Assembly: GCA_963758845.1 (NCBI GenBank)
Contig: CAVWWX010000002.1
Coordinates: forward strand, 2,170,001-2,234,000
Length of the DNA stretch: 64,000 bases
Direction: 5' to 3'
DNA from: JBDTSW01 sp963758845
GTDB lineage: Bacteria; Actinomycetota; Thermoleophilia; Solirubrobacterales; 70-9
Shown here: positions 18,764 through 29,646 of the stretch, in pieces
Layout of the letters: each line of letters opens with the position of its first letter
Numbering within the stretch: position 1 is the stretch's first letter
Made by a program: the position numbers and the translations under genes
The notes under the pieces: generated by a model
Databases searched by the model: none
What the model was told of the DNA's origin: nothing
What the model saw: the letters and a program-made list of their open reading frames with translations, nothing else

Positions 18764-20470
18764 TCAGGCACGGCGGCGCACGAGGCCGGCGATCTGCCGG
18801 GCCTCGGGAACGCGCATCAGCGCGACCGCCGCGATGTACGCGGCGAGCCCCAGCGTCAACGCGATCCCGAGCGAGGCGATCTGCCCCCCCAGGCCGCGGC
18901 CGAGCTCGGCGTCGAGCGCATCCCAGGCGAAGTAGGAGACCGCCGCCAAGACGCCGGCGGCGATCGTCACCCGCACCGAGGTCGAGATCAGTTTCGCGAG
19001 CTCGAGCCGCCCCAGCTGCCCGCGCAGCACGAACGCCTGCGCCACGACGCTCGCCGCGGTGGCGATCCCCGTCGCGGCGACGATGCCGGCCACCTCGAAC
19101 TCGCCGTAGAGGGCGAGGGCGCCGATCGCGGTCACCGCCAGGTTGCCCGCCGAGATCGCGGTCGGAAGCCAGGGCCGCTGGAGGCTGAAGAAGGTTCGCG
19201 TCAGGAGCAGGAACAGGCCATTGAACGGCAGCGAGAAGGCGAACCAGAAGAGCGCCGTCGCGACGAGTTCGGTCTGGGAGGGCCCGAACTCGCCCCGCTG
19301 GTACACCAGCCGGGTCATCGGCTCGGAGAGCACCAGGATCGCGGCGGTCGCGGGCGCCAGGAGCAGGACGATCTGGCGCATGCCGTTGGCCATCGTGCTG
19401 CGGAGGTCGTCGAACGCCCCCCGGGCCGCGTACCGCGCGAGCGTCGGGAACAGGACGGTCGCCACTGCGACCGAGAAGATGCCCTGGGGCAGCATGTAGA
19501 TCCGGAACGCCTTGTCGATCGCGGCCGGCGCCCGCTCGGCGACGATGGGGTCGCTGATCAGCGTGCCGACAAGGCTGTTGATCACGAGGTTGAAGTTGAT
19601 CAGCCCGAGGCTGATGGTCACCGGCAGCATCAGCAGGAGCACCCGGCGGACGTCGGCGTTGCGGAAAGCCGTCCCGAGCCTGGTCTTGAACGGGTCGATC
19701 AGCGCACGCCTGATGCCGAACGGCGTGTTGTGCAGGTCGGCCAGCGGCAGCAGCAGCTGGACCACGGTGCCGACCAGGACGCCGATCGCGTACGCGTAGA
19801 TCTCGTCGCCGTCGGGGAACAGGGGCGCGCCGGCGACGAGCACGAAGATGATCGCGACGTTCCAGAAAAACGGGGAGATCGCGAAAACCCCGAAGCGGTC
19901 GTAGCTGTTCAGCACCCCGACGACCATCCCGGTCAGGCCCAGCAGCACCAGGATCGGGAACAGCAGCCGCGACAGGGTGACCGTGAGGTCGAGCAGCTCG
20001 CCCTCGAAGCCGGGAGCGACCAGGCTCATCACCGTCGGCGCGATCAGGATGAACAGCGCCGTCAGCGCGCCGAGGATGAGGCCGACTAGGAAGATCAACG
20101 TGGAGGCGAGGCGGAAGGCCTCGCGCCGCTCGCCCTTCTCGAGGAGCTCGGTAAACACGGGCACGAACGCGGCCTGGATCGCCGCGTCGGCGAACAGGCT
20201 GCGGACCAGGTTCGGGGCCTGGAAGGCGATCGTGAACGCCGACATCGGCCCCTTCACGCCGAAGTAGGAGGCGGCGACGATCTCGCGGACCAGGCCCGCG
20301 ATGCGCGAGAGGCCGGTGGCCAGCGAGAACAGGGCGGTCGAGCGCGCCAGGCGGCCAGGCTTGCGCGGGGGCAGCTCGCTCTCGGCCGACCTGCGGGCCG
20401 CCTCGGTGCCGCCGACCATCGCCTCCTCGGCCGGGCTGGCCCCCACGCCCTCATACTTCCCCATCTCCAT
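18764..20470 (-). CDS. murJ: Lipid II flippase MurJ (MviN)
   Basis: MurJ (568 aa) flips lipid II across the membrane for peptidoglycan assembly; it belongs to the MOP superfamily. A 40-residue cytoplasmic N-terminus precedes 14 or so membrane helices beginning STALFSLATGLSRIAGLVREIVAASYFG; FTIAFQAPNLVRSLFADAAIQAAFVPVF and RAIQGG-independent PQGIFSVAVATVLFPTLARYA are characteristic. Two ATGs (20470 and 20464) are possible. No C-terminal kinase-like domain as in mycobacteria. Divergent from rpsT across 48 bp. Confidence 0.95.
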   Translation of the reverse strand: MEMGKYEGVGASPAEEAMVGGTEAARRSAESELPPRKPGRLARSTALFSLATGLSRIAGLVREIVAASYFGVKGPMSAFTIAFQAPNLVRSLFADAAIQAAFVPVFTELLEKGERREAFRLASTLIFLVGLILGALTALFILIAPTVMSLVAPGFEGELLDLTVTLSRLLFPILVLLGLTGMVVGVLNSYDRFGVFAISPFFWNVAIIFVLVAGAPLFPDGDEIYAYAIGVLVGTVVQLLLPLADLHNTPFGIRRALIDPFKTRLGTAFRNADVRRVLLLMLPVTISLGLINFNLVINSLVGTLISDPIVAERAPAAIDKAFRIYMLPQGIFSVAVATVLFPTLARYAARGAFDDLRSTMANGMRQIVLLLAPATAAILVLSEPMTRLVYQRGEFGPSQTELVATALFWFAFSLPFNGLFLLLTRTFFSLQRPWLPTAISAGNLAVTAIGALALYGEFEVAGIVAATGIATAASVVAQAFVLRGQLGRLELAKLISTSVRVTIAAGVLAAVSYFAWDALDAELGRGLGGQIASLGIALTLGLAAYIAAVALMRVPEARQIAGLVRRRA

Positions 20471-20499
20471 CAGCGCTGCGCCCCACGCATCGCGCCCAC

Positions 20500-20505
20500 T
20501 ACACT
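20500..20505 (+). promoter_or_regulatory. Candidate -10 element for rpsT
   Basis: TACACT lies 13 nt before the rpsT ATG, with no Shine-Dalgarno sequence in between, suggesting a leader of only about seven bases. Confidence 0.4.
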
Positions 20506-20518
20506 GCCCCGTCGATCG

Positions 20519-20782
20519 ATGGCCAACATCGCCTCACAGAAGAAGCGCAACGCCCGGACCGAGCGCGAGCGCCAGGAGAACCGCCGCGTGACGAGCGCCG
20601 TGCGCACGCACTTCAAGCGCCTCGAGGCGGCCGTGGCCGCGGGCGACCAGGACACGGTGGCCGCCGAGTTCCAGGCGCTCGAGTCGCGCGTCGACAAGGC
20701 CGTCCAGGCCGGGGCGCTGCACGCCAACAACGGCGCTCGCAAGAAGTCCCGCGCCGCGCGCATCGCCGCCGGCGGCGAGTAG
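20519..20782 (+). CDS. rpsT: 30S ribosomal protein S20
   Basis: S20 (87 aa) binds 16S rRNA and is a primary binder in 30S assembly. The sequence ANIASQKKRNARTERERQ and ALHANNGARKKSRAARI are typical, giving three basic helices. It is monocistronic, diverges from murJ and converges with holA six bases away. The short, apparently SD-less leader is notable for such a highly expressed gene. Confidence 0.97.
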   Translation: MANIASQKKRNARTERERQENRRVTSAVRTHFKRLEAAVAAGDQDTVAAEFQALESRVDKAVQAGALHANNGARKKSRAARIAAGGE

Positions 20783-20788
20783 CTTCTC

Positions 20789-21784
20789 TCAGCCGGAGGC
20801 ACCGGCCGCCCGGCGCAGGGTCAGCGTGAGCGCCACGTCGTCCGGATAGTCGGACCCGCCACGGGTCCACCACTCGAGGTCGGCGACCGCACAGGTCGCG
20901 GCCCGCAGGTCGTCGAGGCTTCCGCCCCGGACCTTTCGCATCAGCATCTTGGCGGCGTAGGGGTGCATCGCAAGCGAGGACTCGACCTCCTTCGGAGGCC
21001 GTCCACGCTCGAGCTGCGTCAGCGCCCGGTGGGCGTCGCGCAGGCGTTTCGCGGCGCCGTAGATAAGCGGGGTCGTCGCCTCGCCCTGGCCCGTGAGGCG
21101 CTCGGCAGCCGCGACGGCCGCGGCCGGATCGCGGTCCAGGAGAGCGTCGGCCAGAGCCCAGGCGACCTCCTCCGAGGTATCGGCGACCATCGCCTCGAGA
21201 TCCTCGAGCTCGACGGTGCCTCCCTCGCCGGCCCAGGTGGCGAGCCGGTCGAGCTCGGTGCTCAGGCGCACCGTGCCGTCGCCCATCCGCTCGATCAGGA
21301 GGCGCGCGGCGTCGGGCTCGATCGTGAACGCGCGCCCCTTGGCCTCGGCGGCAAGCCAGACGGGGAGCTGCCTGCCCTTGGGCGCGGCGAACTCGAGCTT
21401 GTCGCCTCCGACCGCCTCGACGGCGTCGGCGAGCGCCTTCGGCGCGCGGACCTTCGGGGGCTCCTCGCGAGCGACCATCACCACGGTGAGGTCAGGCGGG
21501 AGCTCGCCCAGGGCCTCCGCCACCGACCCCGCCTGCTTGGCCGTCCAGCGCTGGACCCCGTCGGCTAGGAGGAATCGCCGCCCCGTCATCAACGTCATGG
21601 CCGGGAGCGACCCCACGAGACCGGCAGGGTCCGGCCCGCCAGCGGCGAGCTGCGGGATGACCTCCAGCGCGCCCGGGCCGCTCTCGCGCTCGGCGCGGGA
21701 GCGAAGCCGGGCGAGCACGGCGTCGATCTTCGCGGCGTCTGTGCCCGCGATCAGGTAGGCCGGCTTGAGCTCGTCCGCTGGCAC
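20789..21784 (-). CDS. holA: DNA polymerase III subunit delta
   Basis: The delta subunit (331 aa) opens the beta sliding clamp as part of the clamp loader. It begins KPAYLIAGTDAAKIDAVLARLRSRA, has the AAA-like N domain, LIERMGDGTVRLSTELDRLATWAG, and a helical C-terminal collar (AALDAHRALTQLERG region, LRRAAG end). GTG 21784 is chosen because TACACT lies exactly seven bases upstream. holA often neighbours rpsT and comEC, as here. Confidence 0.93.
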   Translation of the reverse strand: MPADELKPAYLIAGTDAAKIDAVLARLRSRAERESGPGALEVIPQLAAGGPDPAGLVGSLPAMTLMTGRRFLLADGVQRWTAKQAGSVAEALGELPPDLTVVMVAREEPPKVRAPKALADAVEAVGGDKLEFAAPKGRQLPVWLAAEAKGRAFTIEPDAARLLIERMGDGTVRLSTELDRLATWAGEGGTVELEDLEAMVADTSEEVAWALADALLDRDPAAAVAAAERLTGQGEATTPLIYGAAKRLRDAHRALTQLERGRPPKEVESSLAMHPYAAKMLMRKVRGGSLDDLRAATCAVADLEWWTRGGSDYPDDVALTLTLRRAAGASG

Positions 21785-21791
21785 GCGGCCG

Positions 21792-21797
21792 AGTGTA
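21792..21797 (-). promoter_or_regulatory. -10 element for holA (leaderless type)
   Basis: TACACT on the minus strand, seven bases, then the GTG start codon of holA. The arrangement supports a leaderless mRNA and fixes the start. Confidence 0.6.
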
Positions 21798-21832
21798 TTC
21801 CGGGCTCCGGGCGCCTAGATGGAATCAACCAT

Positions 21833-22300
21833 CTATCCGATGATCAGGGCGAGCGCGGCCAGCAGGACCGCGGCGATCGACAGCTGCGCGAACAGGCGCC
21901 CGCGACGGCCGGTGACGGCGAAGGCGATGCCGAGGAGGGCGGCGACGGCGCCGACCACGCCGCTCGCGATCGCCAGGCCGACCACCACGGGCTTGATGCC
22001 GTCGGACCCGTCGAAGCATTCGTTCTCGCCGCTGGCGATGACCTCCGCCGGCTTCTCGCACGAGGCCAGGTCGTTGATGTCGAGGCCCACGAGGATCATC
22101 ACGGCGGCGCCGAACGCCAGGACCAGGGCGAGGATTACGCCCAGCGCCCGGAGGCCGCCCGAGGCCTTGTCGTCGGCCGGGGCGGCGGGGGGCGGCGGCG
22201 CCGGGGGCGGCGTAGCTGCGGCGGGCTGCTGCGGCGGTGGAGGCTGCTGCGGCGGTGGAGGCTGCTGCGGCGGGGGCTGCTGAGGCGGCTGATCGTTCAT
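21833..22300 (-). CDS. Pro/Gln-rich membrane protein of unknown function
   Basis: A 155-residue protein with a cytoplasmic-looking N-terminus of proline and glutamine repeats (about 1-42, encoded partly by an 18-bp tandem repeat), then a hydrophobic helix (LGVILALVLAFGAAVMILVGL), a loop with two Cys (CEKPAEVIASGENECFDG) that may form a disulfide, and two further helices to the C-terminus. ATG 22300 is fixed by TAGGAT seven bases upstream, which lies within the last codons of comEC, so the gene has its own promoter. No family recognised. Confidence 0.75.
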   Translation of the reverse strand: MNDQPPQQPPPQQPPPPQQPPPPQQPAAATPPPAPPPPAAPADDKASGGLRALGVILALVLAFGAAVMILVGLDINDLASCEKPAEVIASGENECFDGSDGIKPVVVGLAIASGVVGAVAALLGIAFAVTGRRGRLFAQLSIAAVLLAALALIIG

Positions 22301-22307
22301 GGGCGCG

Positions 22308-22313
22308 ATCCTA
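22308..22313 (-). promoter_or_regulatory. -10 element embedded in end of comEC (leaderless type)
   Basis: TAGGAT on the minus strand, seven bases, then ATG 22300. It overlaps the comEC stop codon, so the downstream membrane gene can be transcribed alone. Confidence 0.55.
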
Positions 22314-24608
22314 TTCGGAGGGGAGGACGCTCCAGCCACGAGCGTCCGCGGCCAGCACGACCTCGCCGGCGAGGTCGGTGCGCAGCAGCGGAACCCGCTG
22401 CTCGCCGAGCGCCGCGACCGTCTCCGGCGCCGGGTGGCCGAACGGATTGCCGGCGCCCACCGACGCCACCGCAAGGCGGGGCGTAGCGCGCTCCAGCAGG
22501 GAGGCGAGCCCGGCGTCGGCCGAGCCGTGGTGGGCCAGCTTCAGGACGTCCACCGGCCCGGGGTCAAGCCGGATGGCCTCGGCCTCGGCGTCGCCCGTGA
22601 GCAGCACGCTGAAGTGCCTCCAACGCGCGAGCGCCACCACCGCGAGCGCGTTGGGATCGCTGGGTGGGCCGCCCGGGCGACCGTCGACCAGCTCGGGTGG
22701 GGGCCACAGCGCCCGCAGCCGCAGCGATCCGGACGAGATCGTCTCGCCCTCGGTGAGCTGCAGCCCGCGCGTCCCGGCGCCAGCGGCGATTGCCTCGAGG
22801 TCGCGGTCCTGGGCGCCCCAGGCGAGGGTGCCGACCTCCAGGCGCGCGAGCACCTCGGCCAGCCCCCCCGAGTGATCGGCCTCGTCGTGCGTGATCACGA
22901 CGGCGGCGAGCCGGTCGACGCCGAGCGCGGCCAGCCGGTCCGCCGTCCCGCCCGCGGCCGGGCCCACGTCGACCAGGACGGGGTCGCCCCGCGCAGGCTG
23001 GAGCAGGATGGCGTCGCCCTGCCCCACGTCGAGCACTCGCACCGTCAGCCCCCGCCCGGGGTCACCGGGGGCCTGGCCCACGGTCGGACGGGCGTCCAGC
23101 GCGAACGTCGCCAGCAGTACGGCGCCCGCGCCGGCAGCCCGGGCCGCGAGTGCAACCCGCGGGGCGAGGGCGTGGCGCAGCCGCGCCCGGCGGGCGAGGA
23201 TCCAGCCGGCCGCGATCGCGGCGGCGTACACGCCGGCGACCGCCAGCGGGCTCGGGAGGCGCAGCTGGATCTGCGCCCAGGCCGGTTCGGCCGCCCACGC
23301 CGCGATCTGCGAGATGTAAGCGGCGAACAAGCCGGCGAGACCGGTGATCGGCTCGACCGGAAGCCAGGCCAGCTGGCCAGCCGCCGCCGCCAGCATGCCC
23401 AGCCACATGACCGGCGCGACGGCCGGCACGGCGAGCAGGTTCGCGGCGATCGCGGCCAGCGAGAGGGACTCGAAGTGGTGCGCCATCAGCGGCGCCGTTG
23501 CCAGGGTGGCCGCGACCGTCACCGCGGCCCCCTCGGCGAGCGCGCCCCGCACGCCGCGACGTGGCGAGCCTCGGGCGAGGAACGAGCGAAGCGGAGCCGC
23601 CCAAAGCGCGATCCCGATCACCGCCGCGAAGCTGAGTTGCCAGCCCACGTCCCCGGATGCCCGGGGATTGAAGACGAGCGTGACCGCGGCCGCGAGGAGC
23701 AGCGCGTACCAGCGGGCCGTGGGCCGGCTGGCGAGGGCGGCAATCGTCCCCGCGGCTCCCATGACGCCTGCCCGCTGAATCGAGGCCCCGGCGCCGGCCA
23801 CGGGGACGTAGATCGCGATCAGGGCGATCACGCCGGCCAGGCGCCCGCGCCTTCCCAGCCCGAACAGAGCCAGCACAGGCATCGCCAACAGCGCGAGCAG
23901 GACGATGTTCTGCCCGCTCACGGCCAACAGGTGGGCCAGGCCGGAGCGCTGGAACTCGGCGACGGTCCCCGGGTCGATGCGGTCGTCCTGGCCCAGCACG
24001 AAGCCGCGGAGAAGGGCGGCCTGCGCCTCGGGCGTCCCGTGGCCAAGCGCCGCCTCCGCCCGCTCGCGAACGCGGTCGGTGATCCCGGCGACGCCGCCGC
24101 GCCGAGCCCCCGTCAGGGAAAGCGACCTTGCCCGCACGACGGTGGCGATGCCCAGGCGGCGCAGGTACGAGCGCTCCCACTCGGCCGGGGCCCGGGCGAT
24201 GCCCCGCGCCGCGACCTCCGCGCCCACCGGAAGGTCCGCGACGGGCTCGGGCGCCTCGACGAGGAGCCTCCCCTCGGCCGCGGCCACCCGCACGCGGACC
24301 TCCCCGTGCGAGCGCCGCGGCACTGCCTCGACGAAGCCCCGGACCTCGACGTCGGCGTTCGGGCGCACCTGTGCCGCGCGCGCGTCGATCGCCTCGACGC
24401 GTGCGGCGCCGACCCAGAGGCCGACAAAGGCCATCGTCAGGGCGAGGGCCGTCGCGGTGACGGCGCCGAAGCCCCGGCGGCACATGAGCGCGGTCGCTGC
24501 GGCGGCGCAAGCCAGAAGCGCGACCGGCGGCCGGATCGCGGCAGCCGGCGAGCCCACGAGACCCGCCACCAGCCCCCCGAGCCCCCACGTCCGCGTCCCT
24601 CCAGGCAC
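22311..24608 (-). CDS. comEC: ComEC/Rec2 DNA-uptake channel protein
   Basis: ComEC (765 aa) forms the membrane channel for single-stranded DNA in natural transformation. N-terminal helices and an OB-like domain precede the competence domain with HLLAVSGQNIVLLALL (about residue 230) and multiple helices; the C-terminal metallo-beta-lactamase-like domain has VLDVGQGDAILLQ and VVITHDEADHSGGL, with LKLAHHGSADAG. It follows comEA after 2 nt. No comFA or pilus genes are in the window, so competence is plausible but unproven. Confidence 0.94.
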   Translation of the reverse strand: MPGGTRTWGLGGLVAGLVGSPAAAIRPPVALLACAAAATALMCRRGFGAVTATALALTMAFVGLWVGAARVEAIDARAAQVRPNADVEVRGFVEAVPRRSHGEVRVRVAAAEGRLLVEAPEPVADLPVGAEVAARGIARAPAEWERSYLRRLGIATVVRARSLSLTGARRGGVAGITDRVRERAEAALGHGTPEAQAALLRGFVLGQDDRIDPGTVAEFQRSGLAHLLAVSGQNIVLLALLAMPVLALFGLGRRGRLAGVIALIAIYVPVAGAGASIQRAGVMGAAGTIAALASRPTARWYALLLAAAVTLVFNPRASGDVGWQLSFAAVIGIALWAAPLRSFLARGSPRRGVRGALAEGAAVTVAATLATAPLMAHHFESLSLAAIAANLLAVPAVAPVMWLGMLAAAAGQLAWLPVEPITGLAGLFAAYISQIAAWAAEPAWAQIQLRLPSPLAVAGVYAAAIAAGWILARRARLRHALAPRVALAARAAGAGAVLLATFALDARPTVGQAPGDPGRGLTVRVLDVGQGDAILLQPARGDPVLVDVGPAAGGTADRLAALGVDRLAAVVITHDEADHSGGLAEVLARLEVGTLAWGAQDRDLEAIAAGAGTRGLQLTEGETISSGSLRLRALWPPPELVDGRPGGPPSDPNALAVVALARWRHFSVLLTGDAEAEAIRLDPGPVDVLKLAHHGSADAGLASLLERATPRLAVASVGAGNPFGHPAPETVAALGEQRVPLLRTDLAGEVVLAADARGWSVLPSE

Positions 24609-24610
24609 GC

Positions 24611-25204
24611 TCAGGGCTGGAGCCCGTCGCGCAGCGCCTCCATCGTCGCCGGGCCGATCCCGCTGATCTCGTCGAGCTCGTCGACCGAGGAGAGGCCTCC
24701 CTGCTCGTCGCGGTGATCCAGGATGTCCTGGGCGGTGACCGGCCCGATGCCCTCGATCGTGTCGAGCTGCTCGAGCGTGGCCGTCCCCAGGCTGATCGGG
24801 CCGTCCTCGGCGGCCGTGGCGCCGCCCGGGGCCCTGGGCGGCATGACCACCTGCTGTCCGTCCGCGAGCCTGGCGGCCAGGTTGATCGCGTCGGTGCCCG
24901 CGGCCGGGCCGGGGCCGCCGGCACGCTCGACGGCGTCGGCAACGCGGGAGCCGGCCGGCAGCCGGTACACACCCGGGTCGCGCACCTCGCCGGCCACGTG
25001 CACCACGACGTCCTCTCCCCCACCGGCCGAGGCCGCGAAGCTCGACCCCTCTTCACCCGGCTCTCCGCCCTCGGCGGCGAAGGCGATCCCGCCGGGCTCC
25101 CCGGCGCCATTGTCGGCGTCGCGCACCCAGCGGGCGCCGATCAGCAGCACTGCGACCGCAATGGCCGCGTAGACGAGGAGCTGGAGGCGGCTGAGGTCGG
25201 CCAT
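24611..25204 (-). CDS. comEA: Competence protein ComEA, DNA-binding
   Basis: A 197-residue anchored DNA receptor. It has one N-terminal membrane helix (about 8-25), a linker rich in Gly/Glu, an SLBB domain (VVVHVAGEVRDPGVYRLPAGSRVADAV), and a C-terminal helix-hairpin-helix pair (LEQLDTIEGIGPVTAQDILDHR and LDEISGIGPATMEAL) that binds double-stranded DNA. The comEA-comEC order is the classical late-competence pair. Start ATG 25204. Confidence 0.94.
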   Translation of the reverse strand: MADLSRLQLLVYAAIAVAVLLIGARWVRDADNGAGEPGGIAFAAEGGEPGEEGSSFAASAGGGEDVVVHVAGEVRDPGVYRLPAGSRVADAVERAGGPGPAAGTDAINLAARLADGQQVVMPPRAPGGATAAEDGPISLGTATLEQLDTIEGIGPVTAQDILDHRDEQGGLSSVDELDEISGIGPATMEALRDGLQP

Positions 25205-25288
25205 GGCGACAGCGTGCCCGCCCCCTCGCCACGGAGCGCGCGCTGGATGCGCCGGCTTGGAGCCGACTTCGAGCTGGAAGGCCCGCGT

Positions 25289-25564
25289 TCAGCCGGCGAC
25301 TCGGAACCCGGCGAGCCCCTCGGGCTCCTCGTGGAGCACGTCCACGCGCTCGACAGCCGCCCCGCTGGGCCCCTCGCGGACGAAGCCGATTAGCGCCTCG
25401 ACCGCATCGGGGGCTCCCTCGAACACGGCTTCCACGGCGCCGTCGGCGCGGTTTCGCACCCAGCCGGCGACGCCGCGCGACTGGGCGTGGCGGCGGGTCG
25501 AGTCGCGGAAGAAGACGCCCTGGACGCGCCCGTGGACGACGACCCGCCTACGCTCGGTGGTCAT
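25289..25564 (-). CDS. acyP: Acylphosphatase
   Basis: A 91-residue acylphosphatase that hydrolyses carboxyl-phosphate bonds such as acetyl or carbamoyl phosphate. The signature VHGRVQGVFFRDSTRRHA (catalytic Arg) and GWVRNRADGAVEAVFEG (catalytic Asn) are intact. Start ATG with an upstream GGAGG. Stand-alone gene between comEA and the cupin gene. Confidence 0.95.
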   Translation of the reverse strand: MTTERRRVVVHGRVQGVFFRDSTRRHAQSRGVAGWVRNRADGAVEAVFEGAPDAVEALIGFVREGPSGAAVERVDVLHEEPEGLAGFRVAG

Positions 25565-25594
25565 GGGGCCTCCGTACTCGGCGGCCCTGACCCG

Positions 25595-25996
25595 CTACTC
25601 GTAGTCCTCGTCGTCGTAGCCCGAGGCCTGAGCGGCGAGGCGGCGGCTGTACAGCTCGTCGGCCGAGACGGCCGGGGACTGGACCGAGACAATGGCCAGC
25701 ACGGCGTCGCCGTCGTTCGCGACGGCGTGGTCAGTGGCCGGCGGGATCAGCACGAGGTCGCCCTCGTCGAGACGCTGGGTATCGCCTGTCGCCGACATCG
25801 TCCCGGTCCCCTTGACCACGACGTAGACCTGCTCGGCCTCCTCGTGCGAGCGCAACTCTTCGGACGCTCCCGCTGGGACCTCGAGCCAGGTCACCGAGCA
25901 GTTTCGGGACCCGAGGTCTCCTGCATCCATCAGGAGGTGGGACGAGAGGCGGTGGACGTCGACGACGGCCGCCTCGGAAAAGCGCCTGACCAGCAC
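25595..25996 (-). CDS. Cupin-domain protein
   Basis: A 133-residue single-domain cupin: RSHEEAEQVYVVVKGTGTMSATGD (motif 1) and EGDLVLIPPATDHAVANDGD (motif 2). The first motif has only part of the usual His ligands (RSHEEAEQVY), so metal binding is likely but not certain. Substrate unknown; relatives are dioxygenases, isomerases or sensors. It starts at GTG 25996 and lies 27 nt downstream of leuS, so it may be read through. Confidence 0.85.
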   Translation of the reverse strand: MLVRRFSEAAVVDVHRLSSHLLMDAGDLGSRNCSVTWLEVPAGASEELRSHEEAEQVYVVVKGTGTMSATGDTQRLDEGDLVLIPPATDHAVANDGDAVLAIVSVQSPAVSADELYSRRLAAQASGYDDEDYE

Positions 25997-26022
25997 GGGC
26001 CGCTTTCTAGCAGAGTCGCGGC

Positions 26023-28503
<2,481 letters not shown>

Positions 28504-28509
28504 GGACAC

Positions 28510-28515
28510 AAATTA
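28510..28515 (-). promoter_or_regulatory. Candidate -10 element for leuS
   Basis: TAATTT on the minus strand ends 6 nt before GTG 28503 and directly abuts the alternative GTG 28509. It favours the later start and a leaderless mRNA. Confidence 0.4.
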
Positions 28516-28613
28516 CCCGCCACCTCCTCCGCTCCCGCCCCGAACACCTGGCCCGCGGCTCCGCCGCGGTCATTTCATGCTGCTCCCGCGTCCGGGGTGC
28601 GGGAGCTGGGATG

Positions 28614-28629
28614 TGTGATTGGAGTCACG
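28614..28629. promoter_or_regulatory. CRP/GlxR-like half-perfect operator
   Basis: TGTGA-N6-TCACG matches the CRP consensus TGTGA-N6-TCACA at nine of ten positions. It lies 56 bp before the plus-strand small gene at 28685, and between it and leuS. Confidence 0.45.
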
Positions 28630-28672
28630 GAGCAGCCAGTGGCCAGGCGTAAGCTGGGCTCCCTAGCTCGAC

Positions 28673-28678
28673 AGGAGG
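28673..28678 (+). promoter_or_regulatory. Strong Shine-Dalgarno site
   Basis: AGGAGG six bases ahead of ATG 28685. It decides the start over an in-frame TTG two codons earlier. Confidence 0.85.
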
Positions 28679-28684
28679 TTGCTG

Positions 28685-28903
28685 ATGGCACGGTTGGTGA
28701 GGCTGGATCGGACGGGGCATACGACGCTTGCCGAGTGGACCGACGGGGCGGGCCATGAAGCCGCGGTGGAGGCGTTCCGTCGCGAGCTGGACCGGGGCAT
28801 GGTCGCGTCGATGACGCACCCCGACGGCACGGCTGAGGTCATCCGCGAGCTTCCCCTCGAGGCCGAGCTGGTCGTACTGCGCCGGCCCATCGCCGGCGGC
28901 TGA
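28685..28903 (+). CDS. Small conserved-looking protein, unknown function
   Basis: Seventy-two residues with a very strong Shine-Dalgarno site. The sequence reads as beta-strand (ARLVRLDRTGHTTLAEW), helix (GHEAAVEAFRRELDRGMVA), two more strands (ASMTHPDGTAEVIREL; EAELVVLRRPIAGG). It resembles a small ligand-binding or ubiquitin-like fold but no family was recognised. Followed 18 nt later by a membrane-protein gene on the same strand, so they may be co-transcribed, possibly under the CRP-like site upstream. Confidence 0.75.
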   Translation: MARLVRLDRTGHTTLAEWTDGAGHEAAVEAFRRELDRGMVASMTHPDGTAEVIRELPLEAELVVLRRPIAGG

Positions 28904-28920
28904 GCGGCCGTCCGAGCGAG

Positions 28921-29646
28921 ATGGCAGGCGGGCTCGAGTTCGGCGCCGAGCCAGGCGCCGCCCCGGCCGAGGTGGTCGCCGCGGCCGAGCCGGGCGGCTT
29001 GGCCGAAGCGCGGGCCCTCTCATGGCGGGAGGCGACGGACGAGCGGACGCTCCGCCGCGACGGGCGCCGCTGGACGGCGTGGACGGCGTGGGTGCTGTTC
29101 GTGTTCGTCGCGCCGGGTGCGGTGCTGCTGGCGATCGAGCCGCTGACGTTCCCGGCCGCGTTGATCTGCTTCGCCCATGCCTACGCCGTCCCCCGGATCC
29201 AGGCGAGACGAGGCGCGCGGGCCCCGGTGGCGATCGGGAGCGAGCGCAGCGCCGCCCGGCTCGCGGCGGCGGATCCCAGCGCGGAGCGCATCGCGCTGGG
29301 GCTCCTGGGCGACCTCGTCGGGCACGAGGCGCGCGAGCTCGTCGCCCGCACCGGGCTGGTGCTGGAGCGAGGCCGCATGGGCGCCTGGCTACTGGGTGAG
29401 CAGGGGGCCTTGTTGGTGCGCCCGGGAGGCCGGCGCGTGTTCTCGTGGTGCGTGCGGATCGCGCAGCCGGACGAGCTTCCGGCGGGCGACCGTGTCGCTC
29501 ACCTGCTGCTGGCGCTGCGCGAGGACGAGGAGGGGTTCGCGACGGTGGCGAACCTCCAGTTCTCGGGCGCGGCGTGGCGGGTGCGCCGCCGGATGGACCA
29601 GCGCTCGCGCGAGGCGCTTGACGCCGCGCGCGCCGCCGCCCGCTAG
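28921..29646 (+). CDS. Unknown membrane-anchored protein
   Basis: A 241-residue protein with an acidic Ala-rich N-terminus (about 1-45), a hydrophobic region that can form two helices (WTAWVLFVFVAPGAVLLAIEPLTFPAALICFAHAYAVP split at about residues 53-92), and a soluble C-terminal region of about 140 residues including ERIALGLLGDLVGHEARELVARTGLVLERG and RVAHLLLALREDEEGFATVANLQFSGAAWRVRRRM. Function not recognised. It ends overlapping the convergent metallo-beta-lactamase-fold gene by 4 bp. Confidence 0.7.
   Translation: MAGGLEFGAEPGAAPAEVVAAAEPGGLAEARALSWREATDERTLRRDGRRWTAWTAWVLFVFVAPGAVLLAIEPLTFPAALICFAHAYAVPRIQARRGARAPVAIGSERSAARLAAADPSAERIALGLLGDLVGHEARELVARTGLVLERGRMGAWLLGEQGALLVRPGGRRVFSWCVRIAQPDELPAGDRVAHLLLALREDEEGFATVANLQFSGAAWRVRRRMDQRSREALDAARAAAR

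Noticed and set aside
22195..22290. 18-bp tandem repeat as a regulatory or satellite element
   Set aside because: It lies in frame in the Pro/Gln-rich N-terminus and is explained by coding for that low-complexity region.
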